64,000 nt of DNA from Odontesthes bonariensis (taxonomy: Eukaryota; Chordata; Actinopteri; Atheriniformes; Atherinopsidae). Positions 11,921-24,949 of this stretch are shown piece by piece (within the stretch, counting starts at the first letter, position 1; every line of letters begins with the position of its first letter). The notes beneath the pieces were generated by a model. It was not told where the DNA came from, made no database searches, and saw nothing but the letters and a program-made list of their open reading frames with translations. A program made the position numbers and the translations under genes. The stretch is from the NCBI RefSeq assembly GCF_027942865.1, contig NC_134506.1, positions 15,026,436 to 15,090,435 of the forward strand, read 5' to 3'.

Positions 11921-14900
11921 TTATATCTCCTGGTATGAAGTTTTGGGGGCCGTGTAGTTCTCCTCATTGGTCCTGCAAAGGTAAAAAATAAACAAGCTTT
12001 AGTCAGGGAGTCCATCACAGCAGCAACACTTCCAATATAACAGCACGCACACATTTTTTCAAAACTTGTTTTCTCTCATCCTGCCACTGTTTTTCTGGTC
12101 AACACAGAGTCTAAGTCCACATGTTGATCCCAGTCACTGCACAAGGCTCTCACATCAAAATCTCAAAATGCATCAGAAACTCAGCACACCATCGCCTAAA
12201 AGCCACTTCTGATATACAAACCATCTATTTAAGAATGGTCATCCTTACTACTGCAGATGTTAAATCAACATAAAAAAAAAAAGCATGTAAATTTACAATT
12301 TTTATAGTTTTACAATTGAACTTTAAGGGCAAAAGACAACAAAAGAAACCTGCTGCGATAGAGAAGTGGATATTCTTAGACTTAGTCAGATCTTCTCATA
12401 AATCTCACTGTAAAAAAAACAAACAATAAACCTGAGAGAGGACAAAAAAAAAAAAAAAAAAAAAAAAAAATCAATATCTTAAAAGACAAACATAAAAGAC
12501 TCAAGCTCACTGAAATTTAGTCTCCTAATAACCCCTCTCAGGGAAATGTACGCTGGCCCTGCAGATTCCAAAGTTATCTATTTATTCCAATGATTCAGTG
12601 AGAGGAAAGCTTGCCTAATCCAACACAAATCCACTGTTTACAAGCACATTTAAACTTACAGTGTGTAACAATAAAGGCCTGTGAGAGGAAAACTGTATAT
12701 TTTATTATAAAACTGTTTAGGTTTGTCTCTAATCACTTTGCTAGGTCTCACCACAGGTTAGACTGGCCACAATACCGGCTTAAAAAGCACAGAGGAATAC
12801 TGTAATATGAGAAAGTACTTATTACGTAATGCAAGAACAGGCTACAACGCGTCAATCTACCTTGTAAAAGGAGCAAAAACATTTAGAGGTGAAGGGATTT
12901 CAGGATAGACGAGGACAGAAAACAAGAATAAACACGCTCCTGTAAGCAAACTGTGCATTCTTCATTGTCTCTTACCCAGTTTATCTGATCACAGGATATC
13001 TCAGCTGCGCATGCAATTTGAAACTGAAGTCTTGAATGAAACAGTATTTCCTATAACCTGTTCAACTACTTTCACGCTTAGCGTTCATTTGCACATTGTC
13101 ATTGGACAGTTAAATACTTGACATCACACAAAGTTGATTTAAACTTGTTCTTCTTCACCAAACACTTGGTCTGACTCGTAAATTTCCTTGTATTCCGATT
13201 TCGTGTATAATTTGTCGTGTGTGGCAATTATTGCTGTGACGCATGTCAGATGTGTCAGGGGCCCACGAGTCATCATTTGATAAACTTAATGTATACGTCT
13301 ATGGATCCCTTTACAGATTTTTGCCTGTGATGATGCATAAATTTGTTACATGTTGATCGTTTCCCCATGTTTTATCTTTGAATGTTAAGACCACTGGGCT
13401 TATGTGCGATGAAATAGTTATATAAATAAAACTGCCGCTGTCACTAAGCTTCATAAATCAAATACAGAGGATGATCCAATAGTGCACATTTTTATGTGAA
13501 ACTGCAAGAAAAAGCATTTAAGTTCCAGTCAGGTTTTACCAACACGTGGGATGACAATAAATTGGGAGGCTCACCCTGAATGACTCATACAACAGCAGCC
13601 CATCAAAATGTGATCTTCATAAAGTGCATCATGGCACCAACAAAGAAGAGTTTTGAGAAGCTCGCGACAATTTCTGAAGGGCTACCGATTTCCTACAAAT
13701 GGAGGAAATTCTAAACGGCGGTCATCCCTCCCAGGAGAAGTTGAGCAACAGATTATTCCAAAAGCGAGGTGCGTCATAGTCCATCAGGTCACAAAAGGAG
13801 CCAGGTGAATGTTTGCACAGTGGGGTTGCAAGGAGTAGGCAGCTGCTCACCAAAAAGAACATTACCCCTCTATTGTTTGCTGAAGACGTGAACGAGCCAG
13901 ATGGCTCGTGAAAATGAAACTTGCTGCTCACATGAGAACCGCTTTGTCTCTTAAAAGGGAGCAACTGTATTCAAGCGTAAGAATCTCATCCCATCTGTGG
14001 TGATAGTATTACCACGGTTTATGCCTGTTTGGATGAATGTGGGTCAGGGACGTTTGCCACCATTAATGAATCGTACCAGCAAATATCAAAGGAGGACATC
14101 AGGATATCTATCCATGAAGGGAACGACAACAGCAGCCGAAGCACGCGTTTGTTTTTTAAAGAAAGGCTAAAGATGAAATAGTTGATGTGTTGGAGTGGCC
14201 TGATTTAATCTGACAGATATTTTGCAAAAGTACCTGAAGTGAGCATTTTGTGTTAGGAAACTCTCTAAAATCCCAGGGTTGCAGCTTTTTCTCTAAGTTC
14301 CAATGAGCTAAAATCCTTCAAGCTAATGTGAAAGACTGATTTGACAACATGCTCTGGAAACTTGCAGTTATTGCAACACATGGAGGTCAAACTATATTAC
14401 TGACAGCAAAGGTTTACATACTATGCCCTTACTTACTTGCCTGGTAAACAAGTAATATTGTCAGTTTGTTTAATTAAGTTGTCTTTATTGACTTTTAGCA
14501 CCTGTTTAAAGCTCTATTGATGGTTTTTAGTCATATAGTTTTTATGATTCTAAGTGTCCACAAACTCTAAAGCACTTCTGTAATCTTGACTCCCTTTGTA
14601 ATTTCTTTTATCACCCTGCCATTAGCCTACCATAACCTTGTAACTCTTTTTTTTTTCTTTTTTATGGTTATAAGTGCAAGTGAGAGGAGGCATGTTTTAA
14701 GACCTAAATGAAAGTTGGGTTCTTGGAATAAGGTGGCCAAGGACCGGGTACTGATCAGTCTGCTATTCCCTACAGTTCAGCTTTGGAGGTTTGTGGTTCG
14801 TTTGATCATAAGCAGGAAGCCGGACAGGCATGCAGTCCGTGTTTACCCTGGGACCGAGTGGAAAGAACGGAGTGGCGCTCTGTTTGCCTACACACAACAA

Positions 14901-17900
14901 AGTGCACAAACTGTTTCGCATTATGGGATTCTTCCAATTCTGTCTGAAGCATTTGCTATCTTCAAGTTCCGTGACGTGTGTTCATATTGGGTCTGCGCAA
15001 TGTATAGAAAATGTCACGAAACATTAATATCACAAAGACATTTTGAGTTGAAACAGTGCAAGCACAGGTGCATTAATGGGGGCTGCATTCCGATCTTTTG
15101 TGCATGTTCTACAACTCACATTGACAGTGGCAGAAGTGGAATGCAGCCCTTGTAGATACATCTGAGATTAGCACCATATATTGAAATAGTTATTTATAGA
15201 TTGCAAGTCATATAGTAATAGAAATAGTCAACGATGGCATCGCATGTTGCATGTTTTCATAATATCCTGCGGCACTAGTTCATATCGTCTTTTATATCAG
15301 CAGATATAATGAAAGCAAAAACTGGTGGAACTGCCAGAACAGTCAGTTGATGTTGCAAAAGGAAGGGAAATAATACGGAGCTGTTACGGAGGGAACAATT
15401 TCCACTCTGAAAATACCAACATGAGCAAATCAGAATGAGCCTGAGGTGGAAAGAAAAAAAAAAAAAACACTGTTTGTGTCTGATGAAGTATCAGCTGCAG
15501 TGTGACTCAGTCCTCTCTAAACTGATAGTACCAACAAGGCTTTTTTCTATGTGAATGGGCGCATGCCAGGCATCCACTTCTACTTCATTACTGAGCAGGC
15601 ATGAGAGCGTTCTCTGTCTCAACAAGCTGCATGAGGAGGACAAGCACAGGCCTGCTTCAGCAAGCCAAATCTGCTAAATACCTGAATGTTGCGTAACATG
15701 GCATCCGACTACTACAGCAGACTGGCACAACCCTGAATCTCATCTCAAATCCTTTCATCTGAGAGAATATTTTCACACTCGAATTCCCGCTGACCGGGAC
15801 TTCTGACAATCACCCACTGAGCTCAGAGAAGACAGCCGGGGCCACATTTTCTACAAATGGCGCAAGGCTGGGATTATCTTAATGGTGGCCTGAGTCTGCG
15901 AGCTGTGATCATCAACTTTTTGAAAAAGAAGCTGTAACAGCAGCCCTGGCATAGTGTGCAAAACACACACGAGCTTTACCGAGACACTTACCTGCCTTGA
16001 TTAGTTCTTAGGAAAAAAATGTGATCATACTTACCAAAGAGGGCTCCACACTGGAAAAGTATTTTCAGGTTACATGAAGTTATCAAACCCTAACTGATGC
16101 TGTGAGTAGCTTCTTATTCACATCCCGCGGTCATGGAAAAGATATTACTCTATTTCAGAAGGGTCAAATCAGGACACAACAGGAACAACTAGAATTAGTT
16201 TTAAAATTGTCCAATGCATTTTCAAAGCCTGGAAAGAGAGTGCTAAACCATCCTCTTCAAGGAAGAAATTTGGATGTTCGGTGAAATCAAATTGAAGAGA
16301 ATCAAAAGTAGAATTTGCAGCTTAAATAGGGAAAGTTAAAGCATTTCCAAAAGAACGATGTTAAGAGATCTTTTTAAGAAGTTTTTTTGACCGAGCAGGT
16401 CAAAAAAAAAAAAAGAAGCTTGTAATCTCTAGGATGAGGGTTGGATTCTGGAACAGTGTAAAATAAAAGAAGGTCTAATGAGTGCAGATTTACCCTGTTC
16501 CACAGTGATGGGTGCAAAAAAAGAGCAATATTACGTGCCCAAAAAAAAAAAAAAAAAAAGGTCAGCTGATGATATGAATATACTGAATGACGAGGTTTCC
16601 CATCAAAAGATTTGTTCCTCCCTGATGATGACAATGACAGGATGCAAACACACAGAGTCCTGTAATTTCTTTTTTTTTTTTTTTTCTTTCAGTGTATCTG
16701 TCTACAGCTAAGCACCATCAATGGTAAAGATGGCAGGTAGTAACATTACTAAGCCTTTAGGATCCTCAATTTGCCTAAACTCCAACTAGAAGAAATTAGA
16801 GACTAGGTGTTCCGGGTGACACTCTGCTGCCAAATTTAAAAAGAAATGTCTAGCAACTACTGCACAAAGTGTGGTCTGAAAGAGTTTACACACAGCAAAG
16901 TAGCCGCCACTGGCTGCGAGTCGCTCAGCTCCTCACCTTTCTTCCTCGTCTTTCAGCCTGCGCGCAGCCTGCTTTGACTGTTTAATTTGCAAGTCCAGTC
17001 TGTGTAAGAAGTCTTTGGCTGACAGCTCCTCTGGCTGAGTCTGGTGTTGGGGTGGTTTGGAATCCTCGGGGGGAGGAGAAGAAGATGGCGACGGTCCCTC
17101 AATATCCTGCGTCACAATACAGGACGTATCCGTCTCCTGGCATGTTGTTTCACCTTCCCCGTCTGGAGATTCCAGAGACAGTCCATTAAAGATGTAACGC
17201 TTCTCCGACACCACGGGGATGTTGAGGCTGTTCCTCAAGAAGATGCAGTCATTGCTGAACAGCTTATTGGCTCTCTTGATTTGCTCCATCTGGCATATTG
17301 GGGTGACAGCAAAAAGAGCAGCGTTTAAAGTCTTTCTCTATACGGAGTCACCTTTCTTGTTCTTGAAGCATGTACTTCATCTTTGACCCAAGGAACTAAA
17401 ATGATCTTTTAAGCCCTTATTTACATGTGATGGAACTTTCATAAATGTGTTTTTTTTGTTGTTGTTGTTTTTTTTATGTACACATGGCTTTCAATGTTTA
17501 AACATTTTCACCCCTGACCGGTGAGAAATGCTTCACTGCATCTAAAACATCTGCTGAAATTCAGTAAATCTATTCCTTATGATTATGTACCATGACAGAT
17601 GTGGATGTGCCGAGTGTACACGAGGGATGTGTTCGGAGTGGATTCTCCTGGAAATCAGAAGTGGGTATACTATATTTGTGCTTTCCAGACTTGGAGAGTT
17701 GCTGCTAGTTTGGTGTGGCAAAAGCTTGTCTTTATGTTGTAATGTGTCATTCATCAAAGTAAAAACCCAGCTGACACACCCAGCTGTGGACCCTGTCACT
17801 GTGACCCTGTAACCTTAAGATAGATGCCCATTTTACCCTACTGATAAGCTATGATATGTAAATGCTAAACTCATAAACTCCTCACTTTCACCTCCCTAAT

Positions 17901-18499
17901 TGGACTGCCTCGTCTTTAAGAGTAGGGTGCAAGGGCATGACAGAGTAAATTCCCACACATGCCTTTAAATCATAATTATCCTGCTGAATTTGAGTCCTTG
18001 TCAGTCTTATTGCTACATTTCTGTGTCCAGGTCATAGACCATTAATTGACTATAAAGAAGAATCAGAGCAGGGTGAGGATGCAGCTCAAACAAAAAATTC
18101 AAATTCAATGTGTCCACATAAAAGTATAGAAGCATGATGTTGTGGTTAGCTCCTTTTATAATTCAGAAATTAGTCTTTGCAAGTGATATCACATCTCTTA
18201 TCAAGGTAAACACTAAAGCACAAAGTGCTGCTGTGGCAGAGAAGCAACCTTACCGTCACACCGTATTTGAGAGCAATCCCTTGCAGAGTATCACTGTCTG
18301 TAACCCGATGCTCTATGTATTTCTCCCCCAAAGAGGCCGTGACACTGGCCGTGCTTCCGTACGAGCGGATTTTGGTCCGGGCCAGGCTCTGGGACAGTTC
18401 GCTTTCGGACTCGGAACCGGACCTGGACCGGGGGAAGATGGGCTGGGCAAATCGTCCTCCTCCATCCCGCATCGGCAGGACGGGTGAGAACTCCGCCAT
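11921..18499 (-). CDS. lysmd2: LysM and putative peptidoglycan-binding domain-containing protein 2
   Basis: Small intracellular vertebrate protein of unknown molecular role with one LysM domain. Three coding exons on the minus strand: 18499-18254 (82 codons), 17289-16937 (353 nt) and 11972-11921 (52 nt, stop TAA at 11923-11921). Phases 0 and 2 match and give 216 aa; human LYSMD2 is 215 aa. The start is MAEFSPVLPMRDGG. A Ser/Arg region RSRSGSESE precedes the conserved SLARTKIRSYGSTASV. The LysM domain covers about residues 61-105 (YIEHRVTDSDTLQGIALKYG, then EQIKRANKLF and NDCIFL) and is split by intron 1. The C-terminal part is acidic and Pro-rich (SPSSSPPPEDSKP) with LDLQIKQSKQAARRLKDEEE. The last exon codes R-TNEENYTAPKTSYQEI; its identity rests on phase, acceptor TTTGCAG and rough likeness to the human tail, so it is the least certain exon. 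Confidence 0.94.
12444..12470. repeat. Poly(A) tract, 27 bp
   Basis: Uninterrupted A run within lysmd2 intron 2. Confidence 0.97.
15060..15220. repeat. Dispersed repeat copy 1 with internal hairpin
   Basis: GGGCTGCATTCC near 15080 pairs with GGAATGCAGCCC at 15138-15149 around a loop of roughly 45 nt. Sequence around it (TTTTGTGCATGTTCTACAAC...CAGCCC...CCATATA) recurs in diverged form at 43380-43500. I do not recognise the family. Confidence 0.45.
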
Positions 18500-18780
18500 C
18501 TTCTCTTGAATAAATAAAGAGCCTGATTACCTCCGTTTGTTTCAACACTCCAGCTGACTCGAAGCAATGCAACTAAAGCACTAATTCAGGCGGTGGAAGT
18601 ATGCCATCCCGGGACATATTTAGCGCGTCAGCCCAGGAAAAAGAGGCATGTTTAGGGACCATTACCTCACAGCCTGCTTTTGTCATACATCCGCTACTCT
18701 GACGTAAAAACGTAGAGAACGTTCGAACGTCCGCCAGCAACGGCAAGATTATAATTTCCGGTTACGCTTTCAAAATGTTT
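18500..18780 (-). promoter_or_regulatory. lysmd2: lysmd2 5' UTR and promoter region
   Basis: Upstream of the lysmd2 ATG the DNA becomes richer in CpG than its surroundings (for example GTTCGAACGTCCGCC near 18722 and TTTCCGGTTACG near 18756, an ETS-type core). No TATA box is obvious. The start site is not resolved. Confidence 0.35.
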
Positions 18781-21700
18781 CACAGGCGAACATGAAAAAT
18801 AAAAATTTTCCTCGGAATAGTTTCAAAATTCCAAATCTACGAGAGTGCAAAATAACCTGGAGTGAACTCAGGCCCACTTCATGTTTTTAAATGAAGATTC
18901 AATCGTTGTGATTTCCTGATCAAATTAAGTACCTAACTTCCGGTAACTACAAGCAGCAAACCCCCTTTTTAAAAACTTTATTAATAACACATTCATGTTA
19001 CAATACATAATAAACAGCTAAATGGTTGAGATAAATATACATAGCATACAAAGTTGAAAATAGAGGGAATAAACTGAAGTAAAATTACACTAAAAATAAA
19101 GCAAGTAAAGATACATTCAAATACCATCAAATTATACCATATCACACATAATAATAGGGGGTACCAGTAGAGGGTAAGTTTTAATTAAAGAAGTATTAAT
19201 ATCTTAATTTTCCAGGGTGCCTTTATCTATTGATAATATACTAATACAGAGCATATTTAAAACTCATCACAAAACAAGTTTTTACTTGGAAGAAGCTGAA
19301 GAAAAATTACCTTGTTGAAAGAATTGTCTAAAAGCAAGACAATTTGATTCAAATATGAACTTTGTTAGTTTAATATTGTCTCCAGATAAACACCTTTTCT
19401 GCAATATGGACCGAGACGTCCAAGATTAATAAAGAAATTTAACTCCAAAAATTAGTTCTATGGGGAAAAATACAATTCAACTAAAAAGGAACTCATTCTC
19501 ACCTTTGTAGACGGAAGAAAAAAGTATGGAAAACAGCTCATCTAAAATTTAAACTGAATTTCAATGGGAGAAAAAGGAAATAGGAGGTGAACAAAACTAA
19601 ATTATGAAACAATTTTTCAACTAGTGTTGATAATATGGTTGCAACATACGTTTAAATTTCTCAGTCAGTCTTAGGTTATAGTCAGTAGCTCGTTTTCAAC
19701 AGCTCCATTGAGCTAATAGCCATTGATTATATGCTTAACCCTTAAATGTCCGGCTCTACCGTTTGGTAGTGCATATTTGTCAGTCACTATACTGCACCTT
19801 ATTGACTTTTTTGTCAATAATTCGTGTAGGTAAACTTGTGTGAGCCATCTGTACCACTTTATTTAGGTATGTAATGCCAAAAGTTATCCCTTCACTTTTT
19901 CAAATTTTGATACATTTACAGTTAAGTGATATCTCAACCATGAAGAAAAATTTAAGAAAATAATTCTCTCTTGCTTTTTTGGAGTGAAAGGGGTGGATAT
20001 TAAAGGGCTAATGAAATCATATACTGGATATTAACAGTCATAAGGAAATCTAAGACTATAATTTAGCAATTTGTCTTCAAAAAGCCATCATCAATAAGCT
20101 TCCACACTCAGCTGTTCGTGTGCAACTCATATATGAAAATAATGGTCAAGGTTTGTACTCTGATTATTGAGATAAAATGATAAAACGGATTAGCACCTCT
20201 GGCCCTCAGGTGAAATCTGGTCCACTAACAAATGACTGATAACAAAATAATTGTAGATGTTTCTCAATACTTGTATATCTAATATTGTTTGACTGAAGGT
20301 ACTCTGTGATGGGTTGTTTTTCTTCCAGTCCTTAAAGGAGCATTTTATCAAAAAAACTTCTGTGTAACCAAAATAGTGCAAATAATGCTCATTGATTTTT
20401 GACCAGGTGCATGATTTTGGACCAGTCCTTATTGGACTGAACAATAAAATACTCTTATGGTTAAACAACTTGTGCTATGCACCAGAAGAAGACCAGAACA
20501 GACCAAACACATAATGAGGAAGAAGAAACGGAGTCTTAATTTCACACTGGGTGGAAACATTTAGCTGGTGTCTGTGACCAATAACCACGGCACTGTGATG
20601 TGTGAAGTTAATGCTTTGAGTGGTGCCTGTGAGATGAGAGTGGTTAACAGTCCCATGACCAACCATGCATGAAAACAATGGGTTTTCCGCTATTATCACA
20701 TTTCAAAAGCTACAGAGATATATAAGAGATTTTCCTAATCTGGAAATTCCAAAGCTCTGCCAAATGAGGAAGGTACTTTTTATAAAAAAGAAGAAAAAAA
20801 AATCCATATTCCCTGTAATCATATTGGCATCAGCTACAAAAGTAACACGTGTAACTTTATTTTTAGAATGAAAAGTAAGAAAAATGGTGGTGCTGTAACG
20901 ATAAAAGGATTTAGAAATAGAAAAACAAGGAATTTTATCTCCATCCGTCAACATACTGAATAAAGCACATTTTTTAATTATTTTGGAAAATATTTGTCTT
21001 AATATTAAACTCGTAATGATAGTCAATAATTCTCTAGTTCCTATGTTTTTGTTTGTTGCTTTGTTTTCTGAACTGGCTTGTCTGTTTTTTACAAAGAAGG
21101 AAGGTAGTGCGGGATGGATCAGACGTTTACTCTGAGAGGTGCTCCTTAGTGGGGCAGTAAAAAGTATGATGAAAAGAGATCAAGGAAGACCCGGAGAAAG
21201 ACCAAAACACGCAATCTTCAGGGGATAGAATTTATTCTTTGAGTCTATATTTGTTGAATTTTTGTAGTTGACTGTGTTGTTTTCCACTGAAATGATCCAA
21301 ATATGGTTAGTTTACACACAATTTCATTTAAAATGTCAGCTTTTCAAGTATGTAATGTTTTTACGGCATGATTTTTCTGCACCCTGATGTGATTCTATCT
21401 CCATAGTTTCCACACACATTACAAAAAAAACAAAAAAACTTTGCAGTTTCTTTTCTAGCTTATATATTAATTGCATTATTGACATCATTATTATCGGACA
21501 GCATCCTGTGGCCTGTCTGTGAGGATGCTGTAAACCAAGGAGCATCACGTCATTTAGTCACTACAGTTTGGCAAAACCCTAAAGTAAGATTAATTATACC
21601 AGCTTAATACAACATTTATGTAATAGCCAATCTGAGAACTTGTGAAGAGCAGATCTCTTCTCATCATGTATTCATTATTGGATGGTGGTGAGTGGAAAAT

Positions 21701-24700
21701 TTCACTGCCTCCTGTCACTGCCGTCTGTGCTCTCCCTATTGTTAATGGTTATTCAGAAAGCAGTGGGGAACATTATGGTTGTTTGGAGTGTTACGTAAAG
21801 AAGTTAGTTAATTTACTTCAACAAATAAAATATACTAAGCACTATACCGTAGTATGCACACTGGTTCATATTTTAAATGATCTTGATATTGTGTTAGTGA
21901 AAGATGATGTCCTCTTGGCTCTTTTCAGCTGGAATACGAAGGCTGCAGGTGTCACTTTGTGATGCATGAAACCTGATTCATTGAACAACAAATGCTGGGA
22001 AGAAACAAGGGGACGCATGATCTCTGAATGGTTTATTTATTCAGTCAGTCTCTCATGGTTGTAGATGGTGCCTTGGTAATCTCACTGTTTGACATTTTCT
22101 AATGGAAATCAGGTCATTAAACTTGTGCAAAAGTACAAAGAGAGACCAGGAAGGGGGAGCTCACATGCATTAATTATACATGATTTTTCTCAATGCGAGA
22201 TTGCACCATTTAGCCTGAACTACAAATCAGTCCAGTATTCATGCAATATTTGGTCCACATCTTTGTTCTTGAGTATTTTTTTTGCACATAGAGGCAGGTC
22301 TGCTTATATTATGAGGCGAAGAGAGAAACATCTCATGGTCATCTGTCCCAGTGTAACCATGACAACAATCATCCTCCTGAAAGCTACACGTTTTATAATT
22401 CAAGCGCTTCCATATCATTCTTTCCATAAGTTTAGCTATAAGGAGGCTCAAGGCCATATCTGATTTATTCTGCATCACCTTAAGTTATTTGTAGATAGCA
22501 GTCAACAAAGTAGAAAAGAGGTGAACACTTTTACATAACTTTTACATAGATAGTTTAAAAGTCTGAAACTGGTAAATCTTGAAGTGTCTGACCTTATCTC
22601 TTGAGATACGCATCAGATCATTTTTTCATAGAAAAACATGTCCAACACATTCAAGTTCACCTCCAACAGTGTAAGGTATAAACTAGTTTGTTTCTGACCC
22701 CTAGTGGACCTTTTTGGTGCTGCATCTGTTTCAAGTTAATAATTTCACCCAGCAGATGGTGCAAGTTTATCACTAGTCTATACGGAAAACTTTGGAAAAA
22801 GTTAAGTTAAATGAGCCTGTAACAAGACACAGCTTATATACTGACTTATAAGTAGATATTTTTTCTTAGAAAAGTGTACTAACTCTTAAAGAATAGCTGC
22901 CTCTTTGTCAAAGGGAAGTGGTTTAGCTGATTTGATCTGGCTGTACAACAACTCTTTGGTGGTTTGTTTATCCATAAATACTTACCAGCCACAGCTTAAG
23001 GAATCCCAGATAAGTAGAATAAAATCGCCACAGTGATATCCTCCTTTTTTTACCAGTGGTTCTTTGACACCAATAGCTTTTTTTCATTACCAAGTCGGTT
23101 CTATTACTGCCAGTAATTGTTTTTCCACTCTGCACTGGCAGCTTTCATCAGATAAATGTGCTTTACATTATGAGGCTGAGGTAGATTTCCATCTTTAACA
23201 CAAAAAGGGGGAAAATGAGCTATGACAAAGATGGCTGTTATTGCTATAAAGCTGACAGGACAGGATGTACATTTTACTCATTAGACCTATTTCTGCACAC
23301 ACCAAGAGATTAATGAGAATATATCCAACATTACCTACCACATAAAAAGATATCTGTCTGCTTCCCTAATGATTAAACCAAACAAATGCTATCCAACGGC
23401 CCTGTGGGTTGAAGATTAGACTGATTCACCTAAATGTATACACTTACAGATGTTGCTTATTTCCCCACAGTTACCTCACTGTTTTTGAGTTATGATGTAA
23501 CCCTCTCAGGTATGAGGCAGTGTTTGGAGGACATCATCAATACCCTCATTGTTCTGATTACGAGCCAGCTCGAGGCCCCGAGGAGTTTCACCAGTGGAAA
23601 TTAACAGGAGTACGCAGAGTTCAGCTGAATGTTGCTGATGTATTTTATTGGATGACTTTGTGTTTTTCTTTTACATTATGAGATGTGGCCCATGATTTTC
23701 CAAGCTTAGATTTTTATGCTCAATTCAACAAGTCTATGTTCTGTGATGACATGGATTTACAAGTACTGCAAGATTGCAAGCTAAGCTTCTGACGAGCAGT
23801 GAACATCTGATTTAATGCTTTATCTTCAGATTGAAAGAAGCCCCTCCACCCTCCCACTCCTTTTTTAAAACCAAACGTAGCCTCCCATTTATAAAAGAAC
23901 TCTCTGAACATGAACTTTGAATAAAGACAGAATAGAAACTAAAGTCTATTTTTTCCAGATGCGGAGGCAGTACTTAAAGGAACAGTTATACTGTACTTAC
24001 ATAAGAACGCAGCTGTGTATTTTTACCTGGATTCTGATTTTAGGTTTGTGTCTTTCTTTTGAAATGAAGCCGTCTTGTGTGATTAGGAGACATGACATAA
24101 ACCTGCTGTTCTTGATCTTTCTGCTCTCACAGTGGAAACACTTGAGTCATTCAACCCCACCCCACCTCACAGGGCCACAGTTCGCTGCCAGCAGTGCAGA
24201 GTTTGCTCTGACAGCATCTCACCGCAACGCTCTGGCAAAGGAAACCCAGAGAGGGATAGAGTCATATGCATTACATCATCTCTCAGGCATGTACAAACAA
24301 TCTGAAAACTGGATCTAATTAAAGGCTGAACAGGAACACCACCCAGAGATCGTTCCAAACCAAAAGGCCCAGATGTCAGTCTTTAAAATTGCTATCTGAA
24401 CAGGAAATTTGGGATGTCATCTTGGGATCTGCAATTCACTGGTTACACACAGATAGGCCGTTTTGTAAAAACAGCAACATCAGGCTGCTTGCTGGTTGGT
24501 CTGCAAACCATTATATTCCCCATAATCCAGTGACTCTTTCTGCTAGTCATAACATCAGGTTTTCATTTTTGGGTTGGATCTCAGGTCTCATTAACTAATG
24601 AATGGATGGCCGTGTTATCTTGCGCATTCATGTCTAATAAGAGAAGAAGGTCAGCGACTCCTGCACCTCCCCTCACATACCATCATCGGGTCAAACTTAC

Positions 24701-24949
24701 AAAAGCAATGACATGCAAATCAGCCGCAGTTGTTTTGCATTTAATGCCAATTCAAAAACTAAGGACACAAAGGGGCAGCTTTTAGAAGATTTTTCACCCG
24801 TTTTTTTTTTTTATCCCGGCCTGTGGAATAATACTTATGCACAAGGCAATTAATGTATACTTTTCTGATGAAATGATTCATTCTGCTATTGCTTGAATGG
24901 GTTATTTTAAAAAAAAGCACAACACAAAAAGTGTTCATTTAGAGTATGT
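18781..24949. other. Gene-poor intergenic region, lysmd2 to tmod
   Basis: About 6.2 kb of AT-rich DNA. Only short, unsupported reading frames are present. 18960-20150 is particularly AT-rich and may be an old interspersed repeat that I cannot name. A short minus-strand reading frame with ankyrin-like flavour lies at about 23506-23606 (see findings). Confidence 0.6.

Larger units (their letters stand above)
11973..16936 (-). other. lysmd2: lysmd2 intron 2 (4.96 kb)
   Basis: Donor GTGAGG (minus strand, starting at 16936) and acceptor TTTGCAG (ending at 11973). It holds poly(A)/poly(T) tracts (12444-12470, 16542-16559, 16670-16685) and a hairpin-forming repeat near 15078-15149 that has a diverged partner near 43380-43500. 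No other gene is seen in it. Confidence 0.7.

Noticed and set aside
14715..15155. 146-aa plus-strand open frame inside lysmd2 intron 2
   Set aside because: No recognisable domain; its end lies in the dispersed hairpin repeat. Treated as non-coding.
18960..20150. Suspected antisense LINE ORF in AT-rich DNA
   Set aside because: Translations gave no reverse-transcriptase or endonuclease motif; left as unnamed AT-rich sequence.
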